A stretch of 64,000 nucleotides of DNA from Saccharopolyspora elongata (GTDB lineage: Bacteria; Actinomycetota; Actinomycetes; Mycobacteriales; Pseudonocardiaceae), in the NCBI RefSeq assembly GCF_004348985.1, contig NZ_SMKW01000034.1, forward strand, positions 1 to 64,000, written 5' to 3'. A model generated the notes under the pieces. It ran no database searches, was not told the DNA's origin, and saw only the letters and a program-made list of their open reading frames with translations. The position numbers and the translations under genes are program-made. This document shows positions 41,478-56,590 of this stretch, piece by piece (the first letter of the stretch is position 1; each line of letters opens with the position of its first letter).

Positions 41478-42064
41478 GCAGGAATCTCCAGAACCAGCGT
41501 TTCACCGTTCTCTCCCGCCTGCTGCACTGGACGATGGCCGTCATGGTGATCACGATGCTGTTCATCGGAGTCGCCATGGTGGTCTCCCCCACCGCCTACG
41601 ACGCGTTGCGGTCCGTCCACCGTCCGTTGGGGGTCGCCGTCCTCGTTCTTGCTGTGGTCCGCGTTGTCAACCGGTTCCTGCACCGGCCTCCACCACATCC
41701 ACCGACGATGTCGCGGCCTGAGCGCGTTGTGGCAATCGGGTCGGAGCTGCTTCTTTATGGCCTGCTGCTCGTACAACCACTCGTCGGCTGGGCAATGACG
41801 TCAGCAGCCGGGACTCCTGTCGCGCTGTTCGGAAGCCTGCGCCTCCCGCGCATCCTACCGGCCGACCCCACCCTGTACTCCGCGCTCCACCAAACACACA
41901 CGGTCCTGGCTTACCTGCTCTTCGTCACCTTCTTGGCGCACATGTCGGCGGTGCTGTTCCACAGTCTCGTCCTACGCGACGGGCTACTCGACCGCATGGC
42001 GTTCTGGCCTGCCGAACGCAGGAAGGAGCAGTCACCGTCCGACGTCAACGCGGACGGCACATAG
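41474..42064 (+). CDS. Cytochrome b561
   Basis: Membrane protein of 196 residues with four main helices. Haem-ligand histidines are in FTVLSRLLHWTMAVMV, LRSVHRPLGVAV, LHQTHTVLAYLL and FLAHMSAVLFHSLV. It passes electrons across the membrane, presumably to the exported catalase-like protein encoded just before it (GTGA overlap). The set points to peroxide defence at the envelope. Confidence 0.9.
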   Translation: MSRNLQNQRFTVLSRLLHWTMAVMVITMLFIGVAMVVSPTAYDALRSVHRPLGVAVLVLAVVRVVNRFLHRPPPHPPTMSRPERVVAIGSELLLYGLLLVQPLVGWAMTSAAGTPVALFGSLRLPRILPADPTLYSALHQTHTVLAYLLFVTFLAHMSAVLFHSLVLRDGLLDRMAFWPAERRKEQSPSDVNADGT

Positions 42065-42496
42065 GCCGGTACATAGGCGGATGATGACCTCGATGCGCCG
42101 CATCGCTCCCGCGGCGCTTCTGCCCAGAGCGTGAAGTCGCCTACCTCGACTGACCAATGGATGTCGGCGCGGGGCCGGATGACCTGATGATCAGTCGCAG
42201 ACGCCACGGCCGGCATGTGCACTGCCGCCGAGTGCCGAGTCGGTGATCGGCCGACCTCGGGCCGTCCTATATCGTCCCCACCACGCTCACGTCCGCTCGA
42301 TGAGGTGTGGATCACCGAAATTGATGCGTCGAGACAGTCGGGAGGGGCGCCGGCCGGGTCGATTTGGCGATGCCAAACGATTTTCGGGGCGCACCACGCC
42401 AGGGTTTCGACATATCCATACCCGCCGGTAATCAGGATGGTGTGCTTAGCGGGGTGTTGCCGCCCCCAGGAGAGATAGCTGCAGGAGGTCTGCTCG
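42065..42496. promoter_or_regulatory. Upstream region of the acyl-CoA carboxylase gene
   Basis: 432 bases without a defensible gene. A small operator-like inverted repeat TTTGGC-GAT-GCCAAA lies at 42363-42377, 120 bases before the carboxylase start, and GGAGG lies at 42483-42487. Confidence 0.4.
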
Positions 42497-47995
<5,499 letters not shown>

Positions 47996-48016
47996 CCGGT
48001 TCCGGGATATGGGACA

Positions 48017-48054
48017 GGCCCGTTGATCAGCGCGAACGCGTAGATCAGCGGGCC
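48017..48054. terminator. Terminator of the carboxylase gene
   Basis: GGCCCGTTGATC pairs with GATCAGCGGGCC (one G-U pair) over a 14-base loop, 21 bases after the stop. Confidence 0.7.
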
Positions 48055-48057
48055 TTC

Positions 48058-48439
48058 TCAGGTCTGGCGCAAGGTGCGAAGTCGGTGCACGACTCCGGTA
48101 TCGATCTCCATCTCGACGTGGTCAAGGCCAACGGGGCGACCGGCCGGTCGCTGGTCACGAGCCGGCACCATGCCCGCCTCCGCAGCGGTATCGGCGGCGT
48201 GCACCAAGTAGTTTGCGCGCGTCGACATCGCACCGCGGCGAGCAACCGCACGGCACGGTCGATCGAGGCATGCTGCTGGCCCGACGTCAACACCCGTACG
48301 GCCGGCGCACCGGCCAGAACCCGCCGCTCCACATCCCAATCGCGATCTGCCAACAGCTTGTGGCGTGCGGCGGAGCCAGCCAGGCGGCCGAAATCGTGCG
48401 CCAGGGCTTTGAAGACATCGAACATGGGATGCTCCCCGC
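48058..48439 (-). pseudogene. Small frameshifted gene of unknown family
   Basis: One minus-strand frame starts MFDVFKALAHDFGRLAGSA and reads as protein to RAVRLLAA (near 48235). The continuation RANYLVHAADTAAEAGMVPARD, ending HRLRTLRQT with a stop at 48058, lies in a different frame. Together they make one plausible protein of about 125 residues with a single frameshift. I do not recognise the family. A sequencing error at the shift is the alternative. Confidence 0.45.
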
Positions 48440-48466
48440 GAGACAGCTCGACGGACCACCGCAGAA

Positions 48467-49959
48467 TCACGCCGAAAGCGCCTTCCAGTCCAGGGCGCGT
48501 TTCTGGATCTTGCCGGTGGCGCCTTTGGGCAGGGCGTCGACGAATCGGATCAGGTGCGGCACCTTGTACGCGGACAGCTGCTCCTTCGCCCAGGCGCGGA
48601 GCTCCTCGGGGGCGATCTCCGCACCGGGACGTGCGGTGATGACGGCAGCGACCTCCTCGCCGTACCTCTCGTCGGGCACGCCGATGACGGCCACCTCGAC
48701 GATGTCCGGGTGCTGGTAGAGCACCTCCTCGACCTCGCGCGGGTAGACGTTGTAGCCACCGCGGATGATGAGGTCCTTGACGCGGTCGACGATGTGGAGG
48801 TAGCCGTCCCCGTCAAGCCGGCCGAGATCACCGGTCTTCAACCACCCGTCCGCGAGATCGGCGGCCGTCTCCTCGGGGCGGTTCCAGTACCCCTTCATCA
48901 CACTCGGCCCGCGGAGGTACACCTCCCCCACCTCACCTGCCGGGAGCACGTCACCATCCGGGCCGCGGACCTCCACCGCGGTGCCGGGGAGCGGTAGTCC
49001 CACCGACCCGACCCGCTGCTCGTGGTCCGGAGAGTGGTACGTCGCGGCGGCGGTGGACTCGGTAAGTCCGTAACCCTCGAGGATGGTGCAGCCGAACCGC
49101 TCCGAGAACGCACTGATGACCTCGCCGGGGAGGGATGCGCCACCAGAGGAGGCGAGTCTCAGGTCGGCGAAATCATCGGGGCCGAAGTCGCCGGCGGCGT
49201 GCAGCATGGCGTTCCACATCGTCGGCACACCAGCGACCAAGGTGAGCCGGTCGCGCCGGATCATCCCGAGCATGGCCGTCGGGTCGAAGGGCGAGAGCAG
49301 GGAGATCGAGCAACCGGCCGCCAGCGCCAAGTTGAGGCAGACCGCTTGGCCGAAGACGTGGAACAGCGGGAGGCCGGTCCCGCAGCGGTCCGCCGCCGTG
49401 AGGTGCAGCTGTTCGACGAGAGTCCGCGCCGTGTCGAGGAGATTGGCCACGGTGAGCTCGACACCTTTGGGGCGGCCGGTGGTTCCGGAGGTGTACAGCA
49501 GGACCGCCGTGCACTGGCGGTCCTGCTGTACACCGGAGTGTGCACGGGCTCTCCCTCCTCCGCCGCAGCTCCCGGCCCGAGCACCCGCAGGTGCAGGGCG
49601 CGCTCGTCGGCCACGCGCTGCGCGGGCTCCCGCGCCTCGTGCCAGGCGACCAGGAGACAGGCGCCGGAGTCCTCGACGACGTAGTCGATCTCGGGCGTGG
49701 TGGCCATGGTGTTCATCGTGATGACCACAGCTCCGATCAGGTGGGCGCCGAGGTAGGCGACCGCGAACTCGGGGACGGTGGGCGCCACCAGCAGCACCCG
49801 GTCTCCCGTCCGCACGCCGCGCGCCCGCAACTCCCCACCGAAGGCAGCGGAAGCGCCGCGCAGCCGCGCATAGCTCCACACGTCTGCGCCTGCCCTGACC
49901 GCTACCGCGTCCGACGTAGCGGCGGCGTGCTCCCACAATGGTCCAGTGACGCTGGGCAT
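48467..49959 (-). pseudogene. AMP-dependent acyl-CoA ligase, frameshifted by an inverted duplication
   Basis: About 495 residues in two frames. The N-terminal part (MPSVTGPLWEHAAATS, TGDRVLLVAPTVPEFAVAYL) reads in one frame to about 49540. From the catalytic loop TAVLLYTSGTTGRPKG onward the rest is in another frame: EGYGLTESTAA, GWLKTGDLGRLD, DRVKDLIIRGGYNVYPREVE and PKGATGKIQKR with the catalytic Lys. The shift coincides with a 19-base inverted duplication of the loop codons (49490-49534). The enzyme would activate a carboxylic acid to its CoA thioester for the two dehydrogenases upstream on the same strand. Either a recent pseudogene or an assembly artefact. Confidence 0.75.
49490..49534. 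repeat. 19-base perfect inverted duplication in the ligase gene
   Basis: GGTGTACAGCAGGACCGCC (49490-49508), a 7-base centre GTGCACT, and the exact inverse complement (49516-49534). One arm is the native coding sequence of the VLLYTS segment; the other is an extra copy that disrupts the frame. Confidence 0.85.
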
Positions 49960-50028
49960 GTCCCTCCAAGCATCAGGCGATCGCAGCGATCGTCAGGTCG
50001 GTATGGCTTCAGCGAAGGGCCGTCGTGC

Positions 50029-51126
50029 TCACGACGGCAGGTCGACCAGCCCGGCGAGCACCCCGCGGTGGTGAGCTGGAAGACCCCGGCCGATCTGGTC
50101 CGCCTTCGCCCGCTTGAGGTAGAGGTGCACCGGGTGTTCCCAGGTCATACCGATGCCGCCGTGCAGCTGCACCGCCTCCTCGGCAGCGTGGACCGCCGCA
50201 TCGCTGCAGTACGACGACGCCACTTCGGCCGCGATCGCCGCGTCGTCCGCACCCGCGGCCAAAGTGCCGGCTGCGTACCAGGCCGCGGCCGAAGCGGACT
50301 CCACCTCGACGAAGAGGTCCGCGAGCCGGTGCTTCAACGCCTGAAATCCACCGACCGGTCGGCCGAACTGGCGCCGGATCTTGAGGTACTCCACCGTCGT
50401 CTCGAAGCACCAAGCCGCCACACCCGCCTGCTCGGACGGCAACAGCGCCGCGCTCGTCGCCAGCGCCCGGCGGACTGCATCGGCGCCTGCGTCTGCTCCC
50501 ACGACCAGCTCACCGGCGGCTCGGTCGAGCACCACGTCGGCAAGCGGCCGCGTCATGTCGAGGGACACCAACGGCGTCACGGTGGCCGCACTCGCCGGCA
50601 CGGCGTGCACCTCGCCCGCAGCCGTTTCCACCGCCGCTAGCAGGACATCGGCGTCGAGCACCCCCGCGACGCTGGTGACGCGTCCCGTCAGGCGTCCCGC
50701 CGCGTCCGCTCCGACCGGCGGAAGCGGTGAGTCCGCAGCCGCGGAGAAGGGCACCAACAGCGCGGCTGTGCGGTCACCGGAGGCCAGTTCCTGCACCAGC
50801 GCGGAGCCGCCGGCCAGCAGCACGGTAGTTGCCTCGACGGCACTGGAGAGGAACGGCAGCGGCGCGACGAACCTGCCCAGTTCCTGCAACACGACGGCGA
50901 CCTCGCGGGCGGACGCGCCCGCACCGCCGCGGTTTTCGGGCACGAGCAGGCCGGCCAGCCCGAGATCGGACGCGACGACCTTCCACAGGGCCTGCGTCAA
51001 CGCGTGGTCGCCCTCGTAGGCGCGCATCACGGAGGCCGGCTCGCAGTGGTCCGCGAGCAAGTCGCGCAGCGTGCTCCGCAGGGACACCTCGACGTCGGTT
51101 TCGAGGAGGTTGATGTCGTCGCTCAT
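50029..51126 (-). CDS. Acyl-CoA dehydrogenase (small subunit type)
   Basis: Flavoprotein of 365 residues. The N-terminal helical domain includes VVASDLGLAGLLVPENRGGAG, and the C-terminal part includes YLKIRRQFGRPVGGFQALKHRLAD and AVQLHGGIGMTWEHPVHLYLKR. No catalytic Glu is obvious at the usual place, and the beta domain is short. This fits the FadE-like partner that forms a heteromeric dehydrogenase with an adjacent full-length subunit, as in actinobacterial steroid side-chain FadE pairs. It overlaps the next dehydrogenase gene by four bases. Confidence 0.85.
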   Translation of the reverse strand: MSDDINLLETDVEVSLRSTLRDLLADHCEPASVMRAYEGDHALTQALWKVVASDLGLAGLLVPENRGGAGASAREVAVVLQELGRFVAPLPFLSSAVEATTVLLAGGSALVQELASGDRTAALLVPFSAAADSPLPPVGADAAGRLTGRVTSVAGVLDADVLLAAVETAAGEVHAVPASAATVTPLVSLDMTRPLADVVLDRAAGELVVGADAGADAVRRALATSAALLPSEQAGVAAWCFETTVEYLKIRRQFGRPVGGFQALKHRLADLFVEVESASAAAWYAAGTLAAGADDAAIAAEVASSYCSDAAVHAAEEAVQLHGGIGMTWEHPVHLYLKRAKADQIGRGLPAHHRGVLAGLVDLPS

Positions 51127-52349
51127 CGCTTGAGGTCCTTCCAGGGAATGTCCTTGTCACCACGCGCCTCGACCGGCAGACCCAGCACGCGTTCGGCCAC
51201 GATGTTGCGCAGGATTTCCGAGGTGCCTCCCTCGATGGAATTCCCCTTCGCGCGCAGGTATCGGTAGCCGGCGTCGCGCCCGGTGAAGTCGACCTTGTCG
51301 GGGCGCACCAGGGTCCAGTCCTGGTAGCGCAGGCCGTCCTCGCCGAGCAGCTCCAGCTCGAGCCCGCTCAGCGCCTGGTTGATCCGCGCGAAGGTGAGCT
51401 TCAGCGCCGAACCCTCGGGGCCCGGCTGTCCCGCCGCGACCTTCTGGCGCAGTCGGGCCGCGGTGTACCGGGCGACCTCGGCCTCGACGTAGAGCCCCAT
51501 CAGCCGGTCGTGCAGCTCGGGTGTGCGCTTGTCGGGGCGCTCCCGCCAGGTGCGCGCCACCGGGCCGAGGACGCCGCCTTCACGTGGGATCGGCTGCCCT
51601 CCGATGGAGACTCGCTCGTTGTTGAGCGTCGTGTTCGCAACCCGCCAGCCCTCGCCTTCCGCTCCGAGGCGGTAACTGTCGGGAATGCGGACATCGGTGA
51701 GGAAGACCTCGTTGAACTCCGCCTCGCCGGTGATCTGGCGCAGCGGCCGCACCTCGACCCCGGGATCGGTCATGTCGCAGATGAAGTAGGTGATCCCCTG
51801 GTGCTTCGGCAGGTCGGGCGCTGTGCGGGCGACGAGGATCGCGAACCTGGCGAAGTGGGCGCCGGAGGTCCACACCTTCTGCCCGTTCACCACCCAGTTT
51901 CCCCCGCTCTCGGCTTCGCTCGAGCGGGAGGTACCTCCCTCGTCGCGGACCGCGCGGGTTCCCAGTGCCGCGAGGTCGGACCCCGCACCCGGCTCGCTGA
52001 AGAGCTGGCACCAGATCTCCCCCCCCTGTCCAAAGTGGACGCAGAAACCGCTGCTTCTGCTCCGCGGTGCCGTAGGCGAGGACGGCGCGGCCATCCCCAG
52101 ACCGATGCCGTTGGTCTGCGAGCTGTTGTCCGGCGCACCGGCGGCTTCGAAGAGCTCGTCGACGAACGGTTGGAGCTCGCGCCGCAAGCCGAGCCCGCCC
52201 AAGCCTTCGGGGAAGTTCACCCACGCCAGCCCGGCATCGAACCGGGCCCGGTGGAACTCCACCGGATCGCTGGTAGCCGGGTCGTGCTCGGCCAGGACCT
52301 CCTCGACCCGCCGACGCAGGTCGGCGTGCAGGGGATTGTCATATTCCAT
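51123..52349 (-). CDS. Acyl-CoA dehydrogenase (partner subunit, internal frame scramble)
   Basis: Flavoprotein of 408 residues: WCQLFSEPGAGSDLA and NWVVNGQKVWTSGAHFARF bind FAD and substrate, and the C-terminus is GNSIEGGTSEILRNIVAERVL. A 24-residue segment before GGEIWCQ reads SSPTAPRSRSSGFCVHFG, whereas another frame of the same DNA encodes the expected VLAYGTAEQKQRFLRPLW. Two compensating indels, one at an eight-G run, explain it. The ATG at 52349 follows GAGGAG. It pairs with the dehydrogenase just downstream. Confidence 0.85.
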   Translation of the reverse strand: MEYDNPLHADLRRRVEEVLAEHDPATSDPVEFHRARFDAGLAWVNFPEGLGGLGLRRELQPFVDELFEAAGAPDNSSQTNGIGLGMAAPSSPTAPRSRSSGFCVHFGQGGEIWCQLFSEPGAGSDLAALGTRAVRDEGGTSRSSEAESGGNWVVNGQKVWTSGAHFARFAILVARTAPDLPKHQGITYFICDMTDPGVEVRPLRQITGEAEFNEVFLTDVRIPDSYRLGAEGEGWRVANTTLNNERVSIGGQPIPREGGVLGPVARTWRERPDKRTPELHDRLMGLYVEAEVARYTAARLRQKVAAGQPGPEGSALKLTFARINQALSGLELELLGEDGLRYQDWTLVRPDKVDFTGRDAGYRYLRAKGNSIEGGTSEILRNIVAERVLGLPVEARGDKDIPWKDLKR

Positions 52350-52446
52350 CAGGGCTGCTCCTCGAGAGATTGAGATGGTGGTTCCGACGGGCCCGGTGAC
52401 AGCAGTCTCCGCGTCGACGTGGATCCGCTGGTGGCCGCCTGCCGAC

Positions 52447-53430
52447 TCACGCGACGTACACCACCCGGCCGACGGTGACGCCATCGGCGAGGCGCTGCAC
52501 ACCCTCGGCCACGGTGTCCAGGGCGAGCTTCTCGCTCACCAGCGGGCGCACGATGCCCTGGTCCGCCAGCGCGGCCAAGTCGCGGTGGCACTCCCCGACC
52601 GAGGCCGGGTCGTGGGTGTTGTAGAGGCCCCAGTGCAGACCCACGATCGAATAGTTCTTGACCAGCGCGTGGTTGAGCGCCGCGCTCTGGATCTCGCCCC
52701 CGGCGAAGCCGACGACCACGATTCGCCCTTCGAAGGCGATGCACTTGGTGGATCGCTGGTAGGTCTGGCCGCCGACCGGGTCGTAAACGACATCGGCACC
52801 CCGACCACCGGTCTCGGCCTTGACCACCTCGACGAAGTCTTCACGGTGCCGGTCCACGACCACGTCCGCACCGAGGCTGCGGGCGTACTCGGCCTTCTCC
52901 GACCCGCCGACCACTCCGATGACGCGCGCTCCCGCTGCCTTGCCCAACTGGATCGCCGCGCTGCCGACGCCGCCTGCCGCGGCGTGCACGAGCAGGGTTT
53001 CCCCTTCCCGCAGACCAGCCCTGCGGTGCAGGCCGAACCAACCCGTCTGGTAGCCGATGAACAGCGACGCTGCCTGGGCGTCGTCGAGCGATTCCGGCGC
53101 GGCGAAAGCGGTTGCGGCGTCCATCAGCGCCATCTCGGCGAACCCGCCATGCGGGAGCACGGACCCGCCGAGCACCCGCTGGCCGACTGCGATTCCGTCC
53201 ACCTCGGCGCCGACCGCCACCACCTCGCCGCAGAGTTCCACACCAGGTGTGAAGGGCAGCGGAGGACGCGTTTGGTAGCGCCCGCGGCACATCAGCACGT
53301 CGGGAAAGTTGGCTGCTGCTCCGAGAACTCGCACCGAGACCTGTCCTGGGCCCGGCTCGGGCTCGGGCACCTCGACGAGCCCCATCACGTCGCGAGGCTC
53401 CCCGAGCTCGGCGACCTGCCACGCCTTCAT
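52447..53430 (-). CDS. NADPH:quinone oxidoreductase-like enoyl reductase
   Basis: Zinc-free medium-chain dehydrogenase of 327 residues. MKAWQVAELGEPRDVMGL is the start, GRYQTRPPLPFTPGVELCGEV a conserved stretch, and the cofactor motif is LVHAAAGGVGSAAIQLGKAAGA. QOR-type proteins reduce quinones or enoyl-CoA/enones; next to acyl-CoA dehydrogenases the latter is likely. The ATG at 53430 was preferred to the upstream GTGs because homologues begin MKAW. Same strand as the dehydrogenases, 97 bases ahead. Confidence 0.85.
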   Translation of the reverse strand: MKAWQVAELGEPRDVMGLVEVPEPEPGPGQVSVRVLGAAANFPDVLMCRGRYQTRPPLPFTPGVELCGEVVAVGAEVDGIAVGQRVLGGSVLPHGGFAEMALMDAATAFAAPESLDDAQAASLFIGYQTGWFGLHRRAGLREGETLLVHAAAGGVGSAAIQLGKAAGARVIGVVGGSEKAEYARSLGADVVVDRHREDFVEVVKAETGGRGADVVYDPVGGQTYQRSTKCIAFEGRIVVVGFAGGEIQSAALNHALVKNYSIVGLHWGLYNTHDPASVGECHRDLAALADQGIVRPLVSEKLALDTVAEGVQRLADGVTVGRVVYVA

Positions 53431-53556
53431 CTCACTCACCACCCACTGTCCTGATCACGAATTTCGTACACCCGAAGGAAAACCGTGCAATCATCCGGAG
53501 TTGAACCGGTTGCCTGCATCGGGAAACTCCCGCCGGATTGCTCGCGCCCCGCCGGC

Positions 53557-53643
53557 TCAAGGCCGCTGCACCACCATCGCCATCCCTTGGCCGCCGCCGA
53601 CGGCCGAATTGGCGCCCATTCGGCCGGAGAATCACCGATTCCC
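53557..53643 (-). pseudogene. C-terminal scrap of a thiolase
   Basis: The minus-strand translation GRMGANSAVGGGQGMAMVVQRP followed by a stop carries the GGGQGMAM signature of acetyl-CoA acetyltransferases. Only about 25 residues remain. It lies between the reductase and the oxidase genes, in keeping with a once larger beta-oxidation set. Confidence 0.6.
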
Positions 53644-53668
53644 GGCCAGCGGCCCCACCTCCGCACGG

Positions 53669-54835
53669 TCACGTGACGCGCTGGAGCGCCTCGGGCGTGA
53701 GGTCGGCGAGGGTCGGGTAGCCGTCAACGGCCATGATCAGATCGGCCTCGGCCAGGAGCGAGCGGAGGACGTGAACGACTCCGTCGGCGCCGCCGAGGGC
53801 GAGGCCGTAGGCGACGGGCCGACCTACACCGACGGCGGTGGCTCCCAGAGCGATCGCCTTGACGATGTCGGCGCCGCTGCGGATGCCGGAATCGAAGAGC
53901 ACCGGTAGCCCATCCGCTGCCTCGACGACGGCCGGCAGGGCGTCGAGGGCGGGCAATCCGCCGTTGGCCTGACGCCCCCCGTGATTGGAGCAGTAGATGC
54001 CGTCCACGCCCAGATCCTTCGCACGCCGCACGTCGTCGGGGTGGCAGAGACCCTTCACGATCAGCGGGAGCTCGGTGAGCGACCGCAGCCACGGCAAGTC
54101 GGCCCAGGTCAGCGGATTGCCGAAGATCTGCGTCCACATCAGGGCTGCGGCCTGCGGGTCTTCTTCCGGCGCGCGGTCCAGGCGCGCCCGGAAGACCGGG
54201 TCGCTGGTGTAGTTGGCCAGGCAGTGCCCACGCAGCTGCGGGAAGTTGCTCGTCGCCAGATCCCGCGGCCGCCACCCGGTGACCCAGGTGTCGAGGGTGA
54301 CCACGATGGCTTTGAAGCCGGCGCGCTCGGCTCGATGCACGAGGCTCTGGGCCAGCTCCCGATCAGTGGGTGTGTACAGCTGGAAGAAGCCAGGTGTCGC
54401 ACCGAATTCCGCAGCGACCTCCTCCATCGGATCGGCGGACAGCGTCGAGGCGGCCATCGGGACGCCTGTGTGCGCGGCGGCGCGTGCGGTCGCGAGGTCG
54501 CCGTGCCCGTCCTGCGCGCAAATGCCGAGGACTCCGACCGGCGCCATGAACAGCGGAGCCGGCAGCGTCATCCCGAACAGGTCGACGGACAGATCGCGTT
54601 GCGACGCACCGACGAACATCCGGGGTATGAGACCCCAACGTTGGAATGCGGTGGTGTTGGCCCGCTGCGTGTGCTCGTCGCCGGCACCTCCGGCGACGTA
54701 CGACCACACCGACGGCGGCAGTGCCGCCTGTGCTTTGGCTTCCAGCTCGGCGTGGACCATCGGGAACCGCGGCAGGATCCCGGCAAGGCCGTTGAGGTAG
54801 ATCTCGTTCTGGTAGGAGCCGAACGGATGGCTCAT
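53669..54835 (-). CDS. FMN-dependent alpha-hydroxy-acid oxidase/dehydrogenase
   Basis: Protein of 388 residues of the glycolate oxidase/lactate monooxygenase family. [20 protein letters not shown] is the N-terminal signature, [15 protein letters not shown] follows, and the catalytic [10 protein letters not shown] holds the active His, with the FMN phosphate site in [19 protein letters not shown]. It oxidises an L-2-hydroxy acid to the 2-keto acid, or to the decarboxylated product. Last gene of the aldolase-MFS-M20-amidohydrolase set, 75 bases after it. Confidence 0.88.
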   Translation of the reverse strand: MSHPFGSYQNEIYLNGLAGILPRFPMVHAELEAKAQAALPPSVWSYVAGGAGDEHTQRANTTAFQRWGLIPRMFVGASQRDLSVDLFGMTLPAPLFMAPVGVLGICAQDGHGDLATARAAAHTGVPMAASTLSADPMEEVAAEFGATPGFFQLYTPTDRELAQSLVHRAERAGFKAIVVTLDTWVTGWRPRDLATSNFPQLRGHCLANYTSDPVFRARLDRAPEEDPQAAALMWTQIFGNPLTWADLPWLRSLTELPLIVKGLCHPDDVRRAKDLGVDGIYCSNHGGRQANGGLPALDALPAVVEAADGLPVLFDSGIRSGADIVKAIALGATAVGVGRPVAYGLALGGADGVVHVLRSLLAEADLIMAVDGYPTLADLTPEALQRVT

Positions 54836-54910
54836 GGGACAGCCTTTCTCGGGCGGGTGTTTCAGGCACCGGCGGCGCCTCCGGTCGGACCGCGGGCGCC
54901 GAGGAGGGGT

Positions 54911-56590
54911 TCAGCGCGACCAGGTCCGCCGCCCGCTGAGGTAGGTGGCCGAGACTTCGACCGCTTCGCGGAAGTGCTCGACGGGCGCGGTGCGCGGGTC
55001 GCGGGAGAGGACCACGAGGTCGGCGCGCATCCCGGTGCGCAGCATGCCGATCTCGTCCTCCAGGTGCAGCTGCCACGCCGGGTTGGTCGTCACCGCGCGC
55101 AGGGCTTCGTCGATGGTGAGGCGCTGGGATGTTCCGTGGATACGACCGCTGGGGTGCGATCGGCGGGTGAGCGCGGTGGCGACGCTGGACAGCGGATCAG
55201 TGGGCGAGCAGACACCGTCGTTGTGCAGGGAGACGCGGTGCCCTGCGTCCCAGGCCGACCGCGCGGACATCCAGCGATCGGCCACTTCGGGGCCGAAGAG
55301 GTCGTCCGCCAGGACGTCTCCCCACCATCGGACGTGGTCCATGAAAAGGCTGACGGTGGCTCCCATGTCAGCCGCACGGCGGTACTGCTCTGCGGTAGCG
55401 GCTCCGCAGTGCTCCATCCGCGGCCGCATCGCCCGCAGCATCTCCGGATCGCCGGCTCCGGCTTTGGCGTACGCGTCGAGGACGGCTTCGAACGTGACGT
55501 CCCCGTGGACGTGACAGGCGAGCGGGAAGCCCTGCGCTGCGAAAGCGGTGGCCAGCTCGGCGAGTTGGTCCGGACTGTAGTTCATGGGACCGTGCGTGCA
55601 GTGGTCCATGCCGATGCGAAGCGTCGCGTCGTTGTCCTTGAACGGGAAGCTGGTGGCGACGCTGCCCTGCCACGGGGTCCCGTCGGCCCACAGCTTCATG
55701 CCGGAGATGCCGAACATCTCGCTCGCGGGAGCATGGCCGGGGAAGCGCCGTTCCGGCTCCGCAGCCAGCTCGGGAGTCCCGATGAGGTACGAGCGGATCC
55801 GCAGGGCGGCGCCGGTGCGTTCAGCGGCGGCGCGCAACGCCAGAACGTTCCGGGGATCGGTCGCCATGTCGGTTGCCGTGGTGATCCCCACCCGGGCGTG
55901 CTCGGCGAACGCCCAATCCAGTGCGGCGGACACCTGCGCGTCGTCGCGGAAGTCCTCCCCCAGCGCTTCGAACAAGGTCAGGATGGCGCCGGTTTCTTGG
56001 GCCTCGCCGGTGGGTTCGCCACTCTCGTCGCGGACGAACCGCGCGCCCGCAGGGTCGGGCGTGTCGGCCGTGATCCCCGCCGCGCGCAGGGCCGCGGTGT
56101 TGCCGTAGGCGGCGTGGCCGCTGTTGGAGACCACCACGAGCGGGGCGTTGGGACACAGCTCGTCGAGCAGTTCGCGGGTGGGCAAGGCCAAATCTCGTTG
56201 CAGGAGCAGGTCGATCCCGTAAGCGCCCACCGACTTGCCCGGGGCGGCGGCCACGGCCGCTTTGATCCGCTCGTAGACCTCGGTTCCGGTGGGCACGGTG
56301 AACGGGCGGACGTCGATCGCGGGCGGGGCGAGGGTCAGGGCCATCGTCGAGGGATGTCCGTGGGCCTCGACGAAGCCGGGCAGCAGCGCCCGCCCGTCGA
56401 GGTCGACCACCCGCGTGTCGGGGCCGCGCAGGGCGAGGACCTCAGCTGCCCGCCCCACGGCGATGATCAGGCCGTCGCGGACGGCGAGGGCTTCGGCTTC
56501 CGGAGCCGCGTCGTCCATGGTGAGCACCGGGCCGCCGGTGAAGATCAGCTCTGCTGAGTCGGGCACGATCTCAATTCCCTCCTGGGACAT
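54911..56590 (-). CDS. YtcJ-like amidohydrolase (Amidohydro_3)
   Basis: Metal-dependent hydrolase of 559 residues. LLPGFVEAHGHPSTMAL carries the HxH metal motif; later GISGMKLWADGTPWQGS, ACHVHGDVTFEAV and VSLHNDGVCSPTDPL give further ligands. The family hydrolyses amide or imide bonds in small cyclic or N-acylated compounds. Its start overlaps the M20 gene by 20 bases, so the two are coupled; together they could open and then deacylate one substrate. Confidence 0.85.
   Translation of the reverse strand: MSQEGIEIVPDSAELIFTGGPVLTMDDAAPEAEALAVRDGLIIAVGRAAEVLALRGPDTRVVDLDGRALLPGFVEAHGHPSTMALTLAPPAIDVRPFTVPTGTEVYERIKAAVAAAPGKSVGAYGIDLLLQRDLALPTRELLDELCPNAPLVVVSNSGHAAYGNTAALRAAGITADTPDPAGARFVRDESGEPTGEAQETGAILTLFEALGEDFRDDAQVSAALDWAFAEHARVGITTATDMATDPRNVLALRAAAERTGAALRIRSYLIGTPELAAEPERRFPGHAPASEMFGISGMKLWADGTPWQGSVATSFPFKDNDATLRIGMDHCTHGPMNYSPDQLAELATAFAAQGFPLACHVHGDVTFEAVLDAYAKAGAGDPEMLRAMRPRMEHCGAATAEQYRRAADMGATVSLFMDHVRWWGDVLADDLFGPEVADRWMSARSAWDAGHRVSLHNDGVCSPTDPLSSVATALTRRSHPSGRIHGTSQRLTIDEALRAVTTNPAWQLHLEDEIGMLRTGMRADLVVLSRDPRTAPVEHFREAVEVSATYLSGRRTWSR

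Noticed and set aside
53981..56557. 858-codon plus-strand open frame
   Set aside because: Shadow of the hydroxy-acid oxidase and amidohydrolase genes on the other strand; no motifs.
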